From positions 1-64,000 of the forward strand of contig NZ_JAAKZV010000009.1 in the NCBI RefSeq assembly GCF_011044975.1: a stretch of 64,000 bases of DNA, written 5' to 3'. The first letter of the stretch is position 1; each line of letters starts with the position of its first letter. The position numbers and the translations under genes were made by a program. The notes below the pieces were generated by a model. The model worked only from the letters and a program-made list of their open reading frames with translations, was not told the origin of the DNA and searched no databases. Of this stretch, positions 8,820 through 16,651 are shown piece after piece. The DNA comes from Streptomyces coryli. GTDB lineage: Bacteria > Actinomycetota > Actinomycetes > Streptomycetales > Streptomycetaceae.

Positions 8820-9470
8820 TCAGGCCCCGGGCAGCGTTCCGTAGCCCGCGTCGCGGGCCTTGATGATGGCGGCGGCCCGGTCCGGGACCTGGAGTTTGCC
8901 GAAGATGTTCGAGACGTGGTTGCGGACCGTTTTCAGCGACAGGACCAGTTCGTGGGCAATGGCTGCGTTGCCCTTGCCGCGGGCGATCAGGTCCAGGACC
9001 TCGCGCTCGCGGTCGGTGAGGGTGGGGAAGGCGGTCCGGGACGAGGCGCTGCCCTGGGCGAAGTGCTCGATGACCCGGCGTGCGACCGCCGGGCCGAAGA
9101 TGGCCTCGCCGGCGGCGATGGCGCGGATGGCCCGTAGCAGCTCCTCCTGGTCGGCGCCTTTGAGGAGATAGCCGCGGGCGCCCGCGCGCATCGCGGCGAA
9201 GACCGAGTCGTCGTCCTCGAACATGGTCAGGACGACGATGCCTAGGTCCGGGTCCGCGGCCAGCAGCCGGCGGGTCGCCTCGATGCCGTCGAGTTCCGGC
9301 ATCCGCAGGTCCATCACGACGACGTCGGGCCGCGCCTCGGTGGCCAGCGCGACGGCCGCGGTGCCGGTCTCGGCCTCCGCGACCACCTCCAGGTCGGGCG
9401 CGGCGGCGAGCATGAGCGCGAGGCCAGCCCGGTAGGCGGGGTGGTCGTCGGCGATCAGGATGCGGATCAT
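8820..9470 (-). CDS. NarL/FixJ-family response regulator
   Basis: A 216-residue two-domain regulator. The receiver domain (1-120) has acidic residues D8/D9, phospho-acceptor D54 in VVVMDLRMPELDG, and the conserved lysine in GYLLKGA. A LuxR-type helix-turn-helix fills about 150-210 (LTDREREVLDLIARGKGNAA, then LKTVRNHVSNIFGKL). ATG at 9470 overlaps the kinase stop by ATGA, so the two proteins are made together and form a cognate pair. Targets are not visible; autoregulation of the operon is likely by analogy. Confidence 0.95.
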   Translation of the reverse strand: MIRILIADDHPAYRAGLALMLAAAPDLEVVAEAETGTAAVALATEARPDVVVMDLRMPELDGIEATRRLLAADPDLGIVVLTMFEDDDSVFAAMRAGARGYLLKGADQEELLRAIRAIAAGEAIFGPAVARRVIEHFAQGSASSRTAFPTLTDREREVLDLIARGKGNAAIAHELVLSLKTVRNHVSNIFGKLQVPDRAAAIIKARDAGYGTLPGA

Positions 9471-11422
9471 GCGTCCCCCGTTGTTCGTACGGGCCGGGGC
9501 GCGGGCAGCGGCAGCACGGCGCGGACCAGCGTGCCGCCCTCCGGCCGGCGCGCGATGGTGCAGGAGCCGCTGAGTTCGGCGGCCCGCTCGCGCATCGACT
9601 CCCAGCCGACGCCGGGGCGGGTGCCGGCTGCTGCCGAGGCGCCGTTGTCCGCGATCCGGAGCTCCAACGCGCCGTCCACCGCGACCACCACCGTGCACCG
9701 GGAGGCGCCGGAGTGGCGGACCACATTCGTCAGCGCCTCCGCCGCGATGCGGTACGCGGCCACCTCCGCCGCGGCGGGCAGCGGCGGCTGCTGCTCCGGG
9801 CCTTCCACCGTGATCACCAGAGGGCCGGAAGCCAGCCGCGTGAGGCGCTGCGCCTGCTGCCGGATCGCCGCCACCAGGCCGACCTCGTCCAGCGCCGGCG
9901 GGCGCAGATCGTCCACCAGCCGGCGGATCTCGGCGATCGCCGCCCGGGTCTCGGTGCGCAACTCCCGCAGCAGCGCCCCCGCCTGAGCGCCCGTCGCGGT
10001 CGTTGCCACCGCGTCGAGCTTCAGCACGATCGCGGCGAGCGACGGGCCCAGGCCGTCGTGCAGATCGCGGCGCAGCCGGCGGCGCTCCTCCTCGCGGGCG
10101 GTGACCAGGCGGGCGCGGGAGCGCTGCAGGTCGAGGGTGAGGTGCACGGCATTGACCACGGCCGCCGCCTGCCGGGCCAGGTCGGCGAGCAGCCGCCGGT
10201 CCGCGGCCGTCAACTGCCGCCCGGGCGGCACCTCGACGGCGAGGTCGCCGAGCGGCTCGCCCTGATACGTCAGCGGGGCCCGTACCACCTCGCCGGTCAG
10301 CGGTGCCGCGGACGGCCCGGCGTCGCGCCGCAGCTCCACGGCCGCGCGCCGAACCCGCAGCGCCTCGGCCACCGTGCCGGTGACGGTGCCGAGCACCTCA
10401 GCGGGCGACAGCGAGCCCTCCAGCCGCTCCGCCAGCCGGCGCAGCGCCGCGAGCGGGTCGGCGCGGTCGCCGTAGACCCAGCGTTCGGCCCGCCGCCGCA
10501 CCGCGCTGTGCACCGGCTGGATCGCCGCCGCCACCACCCCGACCGCGATCAGCCCGGCCGCTCCCTCGCCGCCCAGCAGGCGGCCGAGGCCCTGTACGAC
10601 GCCCGCGTACACCGCCACCACCATCGCGGTGAGCGCGCCGTACGTCAGCGTGCGGCTCAGCACCAGCTCGATGTCGAACAGGCCGCGGCGCAGCACCGCC
10701 GCGCCGATGCCGAGCGGGATCACCGAGCCGGCGAGGGTGACGCCGGCGAAGGTGAGCGGTCCGGCCTCGCCGGTGAGCGCGTAATCCACCCAGCAGATCG
10801 CGATCCCGGCCGGAATGCCCAGCGCCGCCCATACGAACCAGAGCAGTTGCTCCCGCTCCGCGCCCTCGGCCCGCTTCAGCCGGGCGCGGGCGCACAGCAC
10901 CGCGCCGAACAGGCTCGCCGCGACGCCGGCGAGCGGCACGAAGACGGCGGGGGAGTCGGGGGAGACGGCCGCGATCGCCACCAGCAGCGGATAGCAGGCG
11001 AGGCAGACATAGACGAAGCGGCGCCAACGGGCGCTGAGGAAACGGCCGTCGGGGAAGAGATAGCCGATCAGCGCCGGGCACAGGTAGACGAACACCCAGG
11101 CACCCGAGGTGATCCGGTCCCAGTCCGCGCGGGCCGCGGGGGAGAGCGCCTCGGCATAGCCGTCGTAACCCAGGGCGACGGCGACCAGCAGGCCGTGCAC
11201 CAGCAGCAGCCAGCCGACCGCGTTGCGCGGCTGGCGGCGGACGATGAGCGCGCCGACGACGGACGCGGTGAGGGTCGCGCACAGCAGCAGCGCGAGGAAC
11301 AGCGCGGCGTGGTCGGTGTCGCTGCCGCGCAGATACAGATACGCCACCACGTCCACCGCCGCCACCAGCGCGACGATCGCGGGTGCGGCGATGCGGGCGG
11401 CGGCGGCCGGGGGCCGGTTCAT
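9467..11422 (-). CDS. NarL-type sensor histidine kinase with multi-span membrane sensor and GAF-like region
   Basis: A 651-residue kinase. The first 290 residues hold eight to nine membrane helices with only short loops, suggesting it senses a membrane-embedded or envelope signal. A GAF-like cytoplasmic region (about 310-430) follows. The HisKA_3 dimerisation box has phospho-acceptor H455 in RRDLHDGLGPSLAAI, and the HATPase_c domain shows AAEALTNVVRHSGAS and IADNG. ATG at 11422 was preferred over the much longer upstream frame because it directly precedes the first membrane helix. It is followed, overlapping, by its response regulator. Confidence 0.93.
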   Translation of the reverse strand: MNRPPAAAARIAAPAIVALVAAVDVVAYLYLRGSDTDHAALFLALLLCATLTASVVGALIVRRQPRNAVGWLLLVHGLLVAVALGYDGYAEALSPAARADWDRITSGAWVFVYLCPALIGYLFPDGRFLSARWRRFVYVCLACYPLLVAIAAVSPDSPAVFVPLAGVAASLFGAVLCARARLKRAEGAEREQLLWFVWAALGIPAGIAICWVDYALTGEAGPLTFAGVTLAGSVIPLGIGAAVLRRGLFDIELVLSRTLTYGALTAMVVAVYAGVVQGLGRLLGGEGAAGLIAVGVVAAAIQPVHSAVRRRAERWVYGDRADPLAALRRLAERLEGSLSPAEVLGTVTGTVAEALRVRRAAVELRRDAGPSAAPLTGEVVRAPLTYQGEPLGDLAVEVPPGRQLTAADRRLLADLARQAAAVVNAVHLTLDLQRSRARLVTAREEERRRLRRDLHDGLGPSLAAIVLKLDAVATTATGAQAGALLRELRTETRAAIAEIRRLVDDLRPPALDEVGLVAAIRQQAQRLTRLASGPLVITVEGPEQQPPLPAAAEVAAYRIAAEALTNVVRHSGASRCTVVVAVDGALELRIADNGASAAAGTRPGVGWESMRERAAELSGSCTIARRPEGGTLVRAVLPLPAPRPVRTTGDA

Positions 11423-11588
11423 GCCCGTCAGTGTGCGCGCGCCGGCGGGGCCGCGGTAGCCGCCCGGGACGACTTCCCCGACAGGTCGGGACCGCCGCCC
11501 GAGGCGCCCGGGAACGCGGGCGGCAAGAGTCCTTCCCGAGCCGCGGCCGACGAGGGCCCGCGGCGCCAGGAGGAGGGGACCCACCACG

Positions 11589-12251
11589 ATGCCGATCAGT
11601 CGATTCGAACGATTTCTTCCGCTTGCGGCGGTGCTCGCCGCCGTGTTCTTCGCCGCTCCCGAGATCCTGCTGAACGGGATGCCGGGCGTCACCGATGGGC
11701 CCGCGGACACCGCCCGTTGGCTCGAGGACCACGAGGCGCGCGCCTTCATCGCGGCCATCTGCTCCGGCTATCTGAGCGTGCTGGTGCTGTTCTTCACCAC
11801 GGGCCTGCGCCAGGCGCTGCGCTCGCGTGAGTCGGGCGAGTCCACGTACTCCTCGGCGGCCTTCGCCGGCGGGCTGCTGCTCTCGGTCTCCGCGGCGCTG
11901 ACCGCGCTGCTTGACATGAGCGCCGCGCAAGCCGCCGTGGACGGCCGCACGTCGGTGGTCGCGTCGATCGAGTACGTCAACGAGTTCAGCTGGATGCCGT
12001 GGGCCGCGGGCACCGCGGTGCTGTTCATCGCCACCGGCCTGGGCGGGCTGCGCACGGCGCTGCTGCCGCGCGGCCTCGCGATCGCGACCGTCGTCCTCGG
12101 CGTGCTCTGCCTGACAGGCCCGACCGGCATCGGCGTCTTCTACGTCACGCCGCTGTGGCTGATCGCCGTCGGTCTGCTGCTGCACCGGCGCCTCGTCCGC
12201 AACGGGCGTGCTCCTGACAGCTCTCATGCCGCCGATACGTCATTGGCATAG
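11589..12251 (+). CDS. Uncharacterised five-span membrane protein
   Basis: A 220-residue protein with about five to six membrane helices (for example residues 9-28, 53-77, 90-110, 134-155 and 160-185). Its first helix could be read as a signal anchor. I do not recognise a named family. The start at 11589 follows an AGGAGGGGA ribosome-binding site. It is transcribed divergently from the sensor kinase at 9467-11422 across 166 bp, so regulation by that two-component system is a reasonable guess but nothing more. Confidence 0.65.
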   Translation: MPISRFERFLPLAAVLAAVFFAAPEILLNGMPGVTDGPADTARWLEDHEARAFIAAICSGYLSVLVLFFTTGLRQALRSRESGESTYSSAAFAGGLLLSVSAALTALLDMSAAQAAVDGRTSVVASIEYVNEFSWMPWAAGTAVLFIATGLGGLRTALLPRGLAIATVVLGVLCLTGPTGIGVFYVTPLWLIAVGLLLHRRLVRNGRAPDSSHAADTSLA

Positions 12252-12295
12252 CCAGGAAACACTCCTGACGGAGGCTCAGCTCCGAACCGATCACG

Positions 12296-12328
12296 GCGAC
12301 CCCGACCCGCTCCCCGGGCCGGGGTCGC
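12296..12328 (+). terminator. Hairpin between membrane protein gene and amine oxidase gene
   Basis: Arms GCGACCCCG (12296-12304) and CGGGGTCGC (12320-12328) form a perfect 9 bp stem with a 15 nt loop. There is no T-tract, as is usual in Streptomyces. It may end transcription of the 11589-12251 gene or act in the leader of the amine oxidase gene, whose ribosome-binding site starts about 8 nt later. Confidence 0.4.
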
Positions 12329-12348
12329 TCCACGGCGAGGAGGAATGA

Positions 12349-13950
12349 ATGACCGCGGACGCATCCCGCCGCAGCTTCCTGACATCCGTCGGCGCCGCCG
12401 GTGGCGCCGGCCTGCTCTACTCCGCCATGGGCGCGCTCGGCCTGGCGCCCGTGCCCGACGCCCGCGCGGAGGCCTTCCGGCCGCCCCGGCGCAGCGACTT
12501 CACCCTTACGGGCCGGGCCGGCGGCCGCAGGGTCGTCATACTCGGCGCCGGCATGGCCGGGCTCGCCGCCGCGTACGAGCTGGGGAAAGCCGGCTACGAC
12601 TGCCGCATCCTGGAGGCGAAGGACCGCCCCGGCGGCCGCAACTGGACCGTGCGCAGCGGCACCACGCTCACCGACCTCGACGGCCGCACCCAGACCGCCC
12701 GCTTCAGCGACGGCCAGTACATGAACGCGGGCCCGGGACGGCTGCCGCAGTCCCACGTCACCCTCGAGTACTGCCGCGAACTCGGCGTCCCGCTCGAGGT
12801 CTTCACCAACACCAACGCGAACGCCTACATCCACCACGACGACGGCCCGCTGGGCGGCAAGCCGGTGCGCTGGCGCACGGCGAAGGCGGATGTCTACGGC
12901 TACGTCTCGGAGCTGCTCGCCAAGGCCACCGACCGCGGGGCGCTGGACAAGGAGCTCACGGCGGGCGACCGGGAGCGGCTGATCGAGTTCCTGCGGGACT
13001 TCGGCGACCTGAAGGGCAAGGCGGACGGATACGCCTATGCCGGCAGCGACCGCCGCGGCTACTCCGTGGAGCCCGGCGCGGGCGCCGAGGCGGGCACGGT
13101 GCTCGACGGCGTGCCCTCGCTGTCGGATGTCGTCGCGAGCGGGCTCGGACAGCACTTCTCCTTCGAGTTCGGCTACGACCAGGCCATGCTGATGTTCCAG
13201 CCGGTCGGCGGCATGGACGCGATACCCCGCGCGCTCGCGAAGGCGATCGGGCGCGAGCGCATCTCTTACGGAGCCCGGGTCACCGAGGTCACCGACCTGG
13301 CGGACGGCGCCGAGGTGGCGTACACGGACGCCGCCGGGCGCTCGCGGGTCGCGCGCGGCGACTTCGTGGTGGCCGCGCTGCCGCCGATGGTGCTGGCGCG
13401 GATCAAGCACAATCTCGGTGCGGACATCACCGCCGCCCTGAAGTACCCGGCCGCCGCACCGGTCGGCAAGATCGGCCTGGAGTACCGCAGCCGCTGGTGG
13501 GAGACCGACGAGCACATCTACGGCGGCATCACGCCGACGGACAACGACCTCGCCACCATCTGGTATCCGTCGTACGGGTATCACGGCCGCCGCGGCACCC
13601 TGATCGGCTACTACAACTTCGGCGCGGACGCGGTCTCGTACGGCAAACTGCCGCACCGCGAGCGCCTGGAGCGGGCGCTGCGCCGCGGCGAGCGGATCCA
13701 CGGCGCGAAGTACCGCGCCGAGCTGGCCGAATCCTTCAGCGTCGCCTGGCACCGCACGCCGCACATCGAGGGCGGCTGGGTCGGCTGGGAGTCGCAGACC
13801 GGGCCGGAGTACCGGCTGCTCAACCGGCCCGCCGGGCACGTCCACTTCGCCGGGGACTGGCTCAGCCATGTGATCGCCTGGCAGCACGGCGCGATCTGCT
13901 CGGCGCGGCAGGCGGTCACGGCGATCCACGAGCGGGCGCTGGCGGCCTGA
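12349..13950 (+). CDS. Tat-exported flavin-dependent amine oxidase
   Basis: A 533-residue FAD enzyme that would oxidise an amine to an aldehyde, ammonia and hydrogen peroxide outside the membrane. The N-terminus has a twin-arginine motif (SRRSFLTS) and hydrophobic region ending at about residue 42. The Rossmann dinucleotide motif VVILGAGMAGLAAAYELG is at about 63-80, followed by LEAKDRPGGRNW, the flavin monoamine oxidase signature. The C-terminal flavin motif HFAGDWLSHVIAWQHGAI is at about 502-519. The gene converges within 7 bp on the amidohydrolase and glutamine-synthetase-like pair, suggesting a shared amine-utilisation theme. The exact substrate (mono- or polyamine, or L-amino acid) cannot be told. 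Confidence 0.9.
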   Translation: MTADASRRSFLTSVGAAGGAGLLYSAMGALGLAPVPDARAEAFRPPRRSDFTLTGRAGGRRVVILGAGMAGLAAAYELGKAGYDCRILEAKDRPGGRNWTVRSGTTLTDLDGRTQTARFSDGQYMNAGPGRLPQSHVTLEYCRELGVPLEVFTNTNANAYIHHDDGPLGGKPVRWRTAKADVYGYVSELLAKATDRGALDKELTAGDRERLIEFLRDFGDLKGKADGYAYAGSDRRGYSVEPGAGAEAGTVLDGVPSLSDVVASGLGQHFSFEFGYDQAMLMFQPVGGMDAIPRALAKAIGRERISYGARVTEVTDLADGAEVAYTDAAGRSRVARGDFVVAALPPMVLARIKHNLGADITAALKYPAAAPVGKIGLEYRSRWWETDEHIYGGITPTDNDLATIWYPSYGYHGRRGTLIGYYNFGADAVSYGKLPHRERLERALRRGERIHGAKYRAELAESFSVAWHRTPHIEGGWVGWESQTGPEYRLLNRPAGHVHFAGDWLSHVIAWQHGAICSARQAVTAIHERALAA

Positions 13951-13957
13951 CGGCTGT

Positions 13958-15070
13958 TCAGCCCGGGAGGCCGTACACCCGGCGGGAGTTGCCCGCCGCG
14001 AGCAGCGCCGCCACCCGGTGGGCGTCGGGCGCGGACCAGGAGCCGTCGCCGGTCCAGCGGGTGAGCAGCCGGGTCAGGGCGGCGCGGAAGAGCTGGGCGC
14101 CGGCCACGTACAGCTCCGGGAGCGCGTACGCGTCGGTGGAGAAGAGCAGCTTGCCGAACGGGACCAGCTCCAGCACCTCCGCCAGCACCGCCTCGGCGCG
14201 GGCGCCGGTGTGCGAGAGGGCGAGGCCGACATCGGCGTGGACGTGCGGGAAGACGGCGGCGAGATAGGCGGCGTGGCGGTGGTACGGATAGCCGTGCAGC
14301 AGCACGATCGGGGCGCCCAGCGGGGCGGTGGCGCGCAGGAAGCCGGTGAGCAGCAGCGGGTCGGCGCGGTGCAGGGTCAGGTCCGTATCGCCGAAGCCGG
14401 TGTGCAGCTGGAGGGGGAGGCCGGTGCGGACCGCGGACCAGAGCAGATGGCGGATCAGCACTGGGTCCTCGAGGCGCCCGCCGCCCGCGTCGAGCCAGCG
14501 GGCGGCGGCGCGCTCGGCCTCCTCGCGGGCGGGTGGCGCCGGGTCGAAGTCCAGGCCGTGGCGGTAGGCGGCGATGGACTTGAAGCCGGCGGCGGTACGG
14601 GCCGCGTCCGGCACCGCCGCGTCCACGGCGTCGAGCAGATCGGCGCCGGAGGCGGCCCCGGCCGCCAGCCGCTCGGCGAGGGTCTCCAGGCGGACGATCT
14701 CGTGGGCGGTCGCCGTGCCCCCGGCGAGCGCCGCCAGCTCGGCGGGGGCCGTTTGGTCGCCGGGCAGGCCGGTGTCGACCACGTACGCCCCGATGCCGGC
14801 GCCCTGCAGCAGCCGGCGGGTGGCCTCGTCGGCGCCGAGCTCGCTGCGCCTTGCCAGATACACCTCGGGCGGGCAGTGCGGCTCCAGGTCCAGCAGCGGC
14901 GGGCACCAGCGGCGCACGGCGAAGCCGAGCTGGCTGTCGAAATAGCTGGTGCCGGGGGCGGCCGGGGCCTCCGACTCCGTCAAATAGCGCTCGAATGCGG
15001 CCGGTTCGGGGCCGGTGCGCAGCACGCCGTGGCAGTGGTGGTCCACCAGCGGGGGCAGCCGCAGGTCCAT
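13958..15070 (-). CDS. Amidohydrolase (FluG N-terminal-domain-like)
   Basis: A 370-residue TIM-barrel amidohydrolase. The metal-binding HxH is at residues 11-13 (VDHHCHG), a further region GLPLQLHTGFGDTD near 245, LLHGYPYHR near 282, and the terminal FSTDAYALPE near 325, which supplies the usual catalytic aspartate. Proteins of this type are fused to a glutamine-synthetase domain in the fungal protein FluG; here the partner is the separate gene only 2 nt upstream, so the two are surely co-translated. A likely role is hydrolysis of a gamma-glutamyl or related amide made or used by the neighbour, by inference only. Confidence 0.85.
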   Translation of the reverse strand: MDLRLPPLVDHHCHGVLRTGPEPAAFERYLTESEAPAAPGTSYFDSQLGFAVRRWCPPLLDLEPHCPPEVYLARRSELGADEATRRLLQGAGIGAYVVDTGLPGDQTAPAELAALAGGTATAHEIVRLETLAERLAAGAASGADLLDAVDAAVPDAARTAAGFKSIAAYRHGLDFDPAPPAREEAERAAARWLDAGGGRLEDPVLIRHLLWSAVRTGLPLQLHTGFGDTDLTLHRADPLLLTGFLRATAPLGAPIVLLHGYPYHRHAAYLAAVFPHVHADVGLALSHTGARAEAVLAEVLELVPFGKLLFSTDAYALPELYVAGAQLFRAALTRLLTRWTGDGSWSAPDAHRVAALLAAGNSRRVYGLPG

Positions 15071-15072
15071 GG

Positions 15073-16425
15073 TCAGTAACGCCCGCGGGTGGCGGCGGCG
15101 ATGGCGGCCGGCGTGGCGTCGGCGAAGAGGTCGTGCTCGGCTCTGCGCACCGCGGCGATCGACTCGAAGAGCGGGTCGCCGAGCGCCTTGCGCAGCACCT
15201 CTGAGCGCAGGAAGTGGTCCAGCGACTCGGGCAGCGTGGTGGGCAGCCGCGGCTGGACGTCCTCGTGCACCGGGTCGCCGGACACCGGGGGCGGGAGGGT
15301 GCGGCGCCGGGCCACGCCGTCGAGGCCCGCGGCGATCACCGCGCCGGTGAGCAGATACGGGTTGGCGGCCTGGTCGACGCACTTCACCTCGGCGTTCGCG
15401 GCCTCGGGGTCGTCCGGGGCGCCAGTGATGAAGCGGATCGCCGCCTCCCGGTTCTCCACGCCCCAGCACTGGTAGACGCCGGCCCAGTGCGACGGGGTGA
15501 GCCGCAGGTAGCTGGCGGGGGAGGGGGCGCCGATGGCGAGCAGCGCGGGCAGCTCGGCCAGCACCCCGGCGAGGAAGGCCTCGCTGACGCCGGTCATGCC
15601 CTGCGGGCCGTCGGCGCCGCGGCACAGATTGCGGCCGCCCTCCCACAGGCTCAGATGCAGATGCCCGCCATTGCCGACGCCGCCGGCCTCGACGGCCGGG
15701 CCGAACAGGGCGGCCAGGCCGTGCTGGGCGGAGACCGCGCGGATGGTGTGCCGCACCAGCACCGCCAGGTCGGCGGCGCCCACGGGGTCGGCGGGCGCGA
15801 CGGAGACCTCGAACTGGCCCGGCGCGTACTCCGGATGGATCTGCAGCACCTCGACGCCCTGGGCGTGCAGCGCGGCGAGGATGCCGTCGAGATACGCGGA
15901 GGCGTCGACCAGGCGGCCCATCCCGTAGGCGGGCGCGGAGGTCGGGTAGCTGAGCTCCTCGGTGCTCTCGGCCGCCCTGACCGCCACCCACTCGGTCTCG
16001 AAGCCCATCCGGAGCTCCAGCCCCTCGGCCGCGGCCTGCTCGGTCATACGGCGGGCGAACTGCCGCTGGCAGGCGGGGTGCGGCCGGCCCTGCTGGTCGT
16101 AACGGTCGGCCGGGGCCCAGGCCCAACCGGGCTGCGCGGCCAGGACGGTGAGCCGGTCGAGATCGGGGATCAGCCGCAGGTCGCCGTCCGGGCCGCCGAT
16201 ATACCGGCTGGTGGTGATCGAGTCGTCCACGGCGAAGACATCGAACACCGGCGACATCCCGAGCCCGCGCCGCGCGGCCTGCGCCAGCCGCCCGGTCGGC
16301 ACACCCTTCACCCGGGCGATGCCCGCATTGTCGACCCAGGTCACGGCCGTCCCGCGAACACCTTCAGCGGTGAGCCTGGCCGCCTCCTGCCGGGCCCGTA
16401 CCGCCGTCTGCTCGGTCAACGCCAT
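15073..16425 (-). CDS. Glutamine-synthetase-like gamma-glutamyl-amine ligase (GlnA3/GlnA4/FluG type)
   Basis: A 450-residue GS-fold enzyme. Catalytic features are present: metal glutamates in GFETEWVAV and HPEYAPGQFEVSVAP, histidine in GNGGHLHLSLW, and arginine in ENREAAIRF. The N-terminal beta-grasp is short. GS-like paralogs of this length in Streptomyces ligate glutamate to amines such as polyamines or ethanolamine rather than assimilating ammonium; the amidohydrolase and amine oxidase neighbours favour that. ATG at 16425 has a GGGGAG ribosome-binding site directly against the edge of a MITE-like insertion, which may have replaced its original promoter or separated it from the DNA ligase gene. 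Confidence 0.87.
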   Translation of the reverse strand: MALTEQTAVRARQEAARLTAEGVRGTAVTWVDNAGIARVKGVPTGRLAQAARRGLGMSPVFDVFAVDDSITTSRYIGGPDGDLRLIPDLDRLTVLAAQPGWAWAPADRYDQQGRPHPACQRQFARRMTEQAAAEGLELRMGFETEWVAVRAAESTEELSYPTSAPAYGMGRLVDASAYLDGILAALHAQGVEVLQIHPEYAPGQFEVSVAPADPVGAADLAVLVRHTIRAVSAQHGLAALFGPAVEAGGVGNGGHLHLSLWEGGRNLCRGADGPQGMTGVSEAFLAGVLAELPALLAIGAPSPASYLRLTPSHWAGVYQCWGVENREAAIRFITGAPDDPEAANAEVKCVDQAANPYLLTGAVIAAGLDGVARRRTLPPPVSGDPVHEDVQPRLPTTLPESLDHFLRSEVLRKALGDPLFESIAAVRRAEHDLFADATPAAIAAATRGRY

Positions 16426-16440
16426 GGTCGTCTCCCCTAG

Positions 16441-16651
16441 GACCTGTCTTTCGGATCTTGCCGGGTCCCGCGCCGCCCGGCACGCACCCTCGCCGCACGG
16501 CGCCCCCGGACCGGTGGCTCCGCCACAGGACCGGTGACACCGCACGCCGAGGCCACGCACCGAACGACGCTCCCATGCCACGAGCCAAACCGCACGCTCA
16601 CCCGTTCCTTGCACCACCCCGTGCTCGACGACAAGATCCGAAAGACAGGCC
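16441..16651. mobile_element. MITE-like element with 20 bp terminal inverted repeats and CTAG target duplication
   Basis: The left end GACCTGTCTTTCGGATCTTG (16441-16460) is matched at 19 of 20 positions by the reverse complement of the right end (16632-16651). CTAG flanks both sides (16437-16440 and 16652-16655), as expected for a four-base YTAR-type target duplication of IS5-like elements. No transposase fits in 211 bp, so this is a non-autonomous element or deletion remnant. The interior contains a short GTGGC/GCCAC hairpin and a repeated GGACCGGT but no convincing gene. The right CTAG contains the TAG stop of the DNA ligase gene. Confidence 0.82.
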
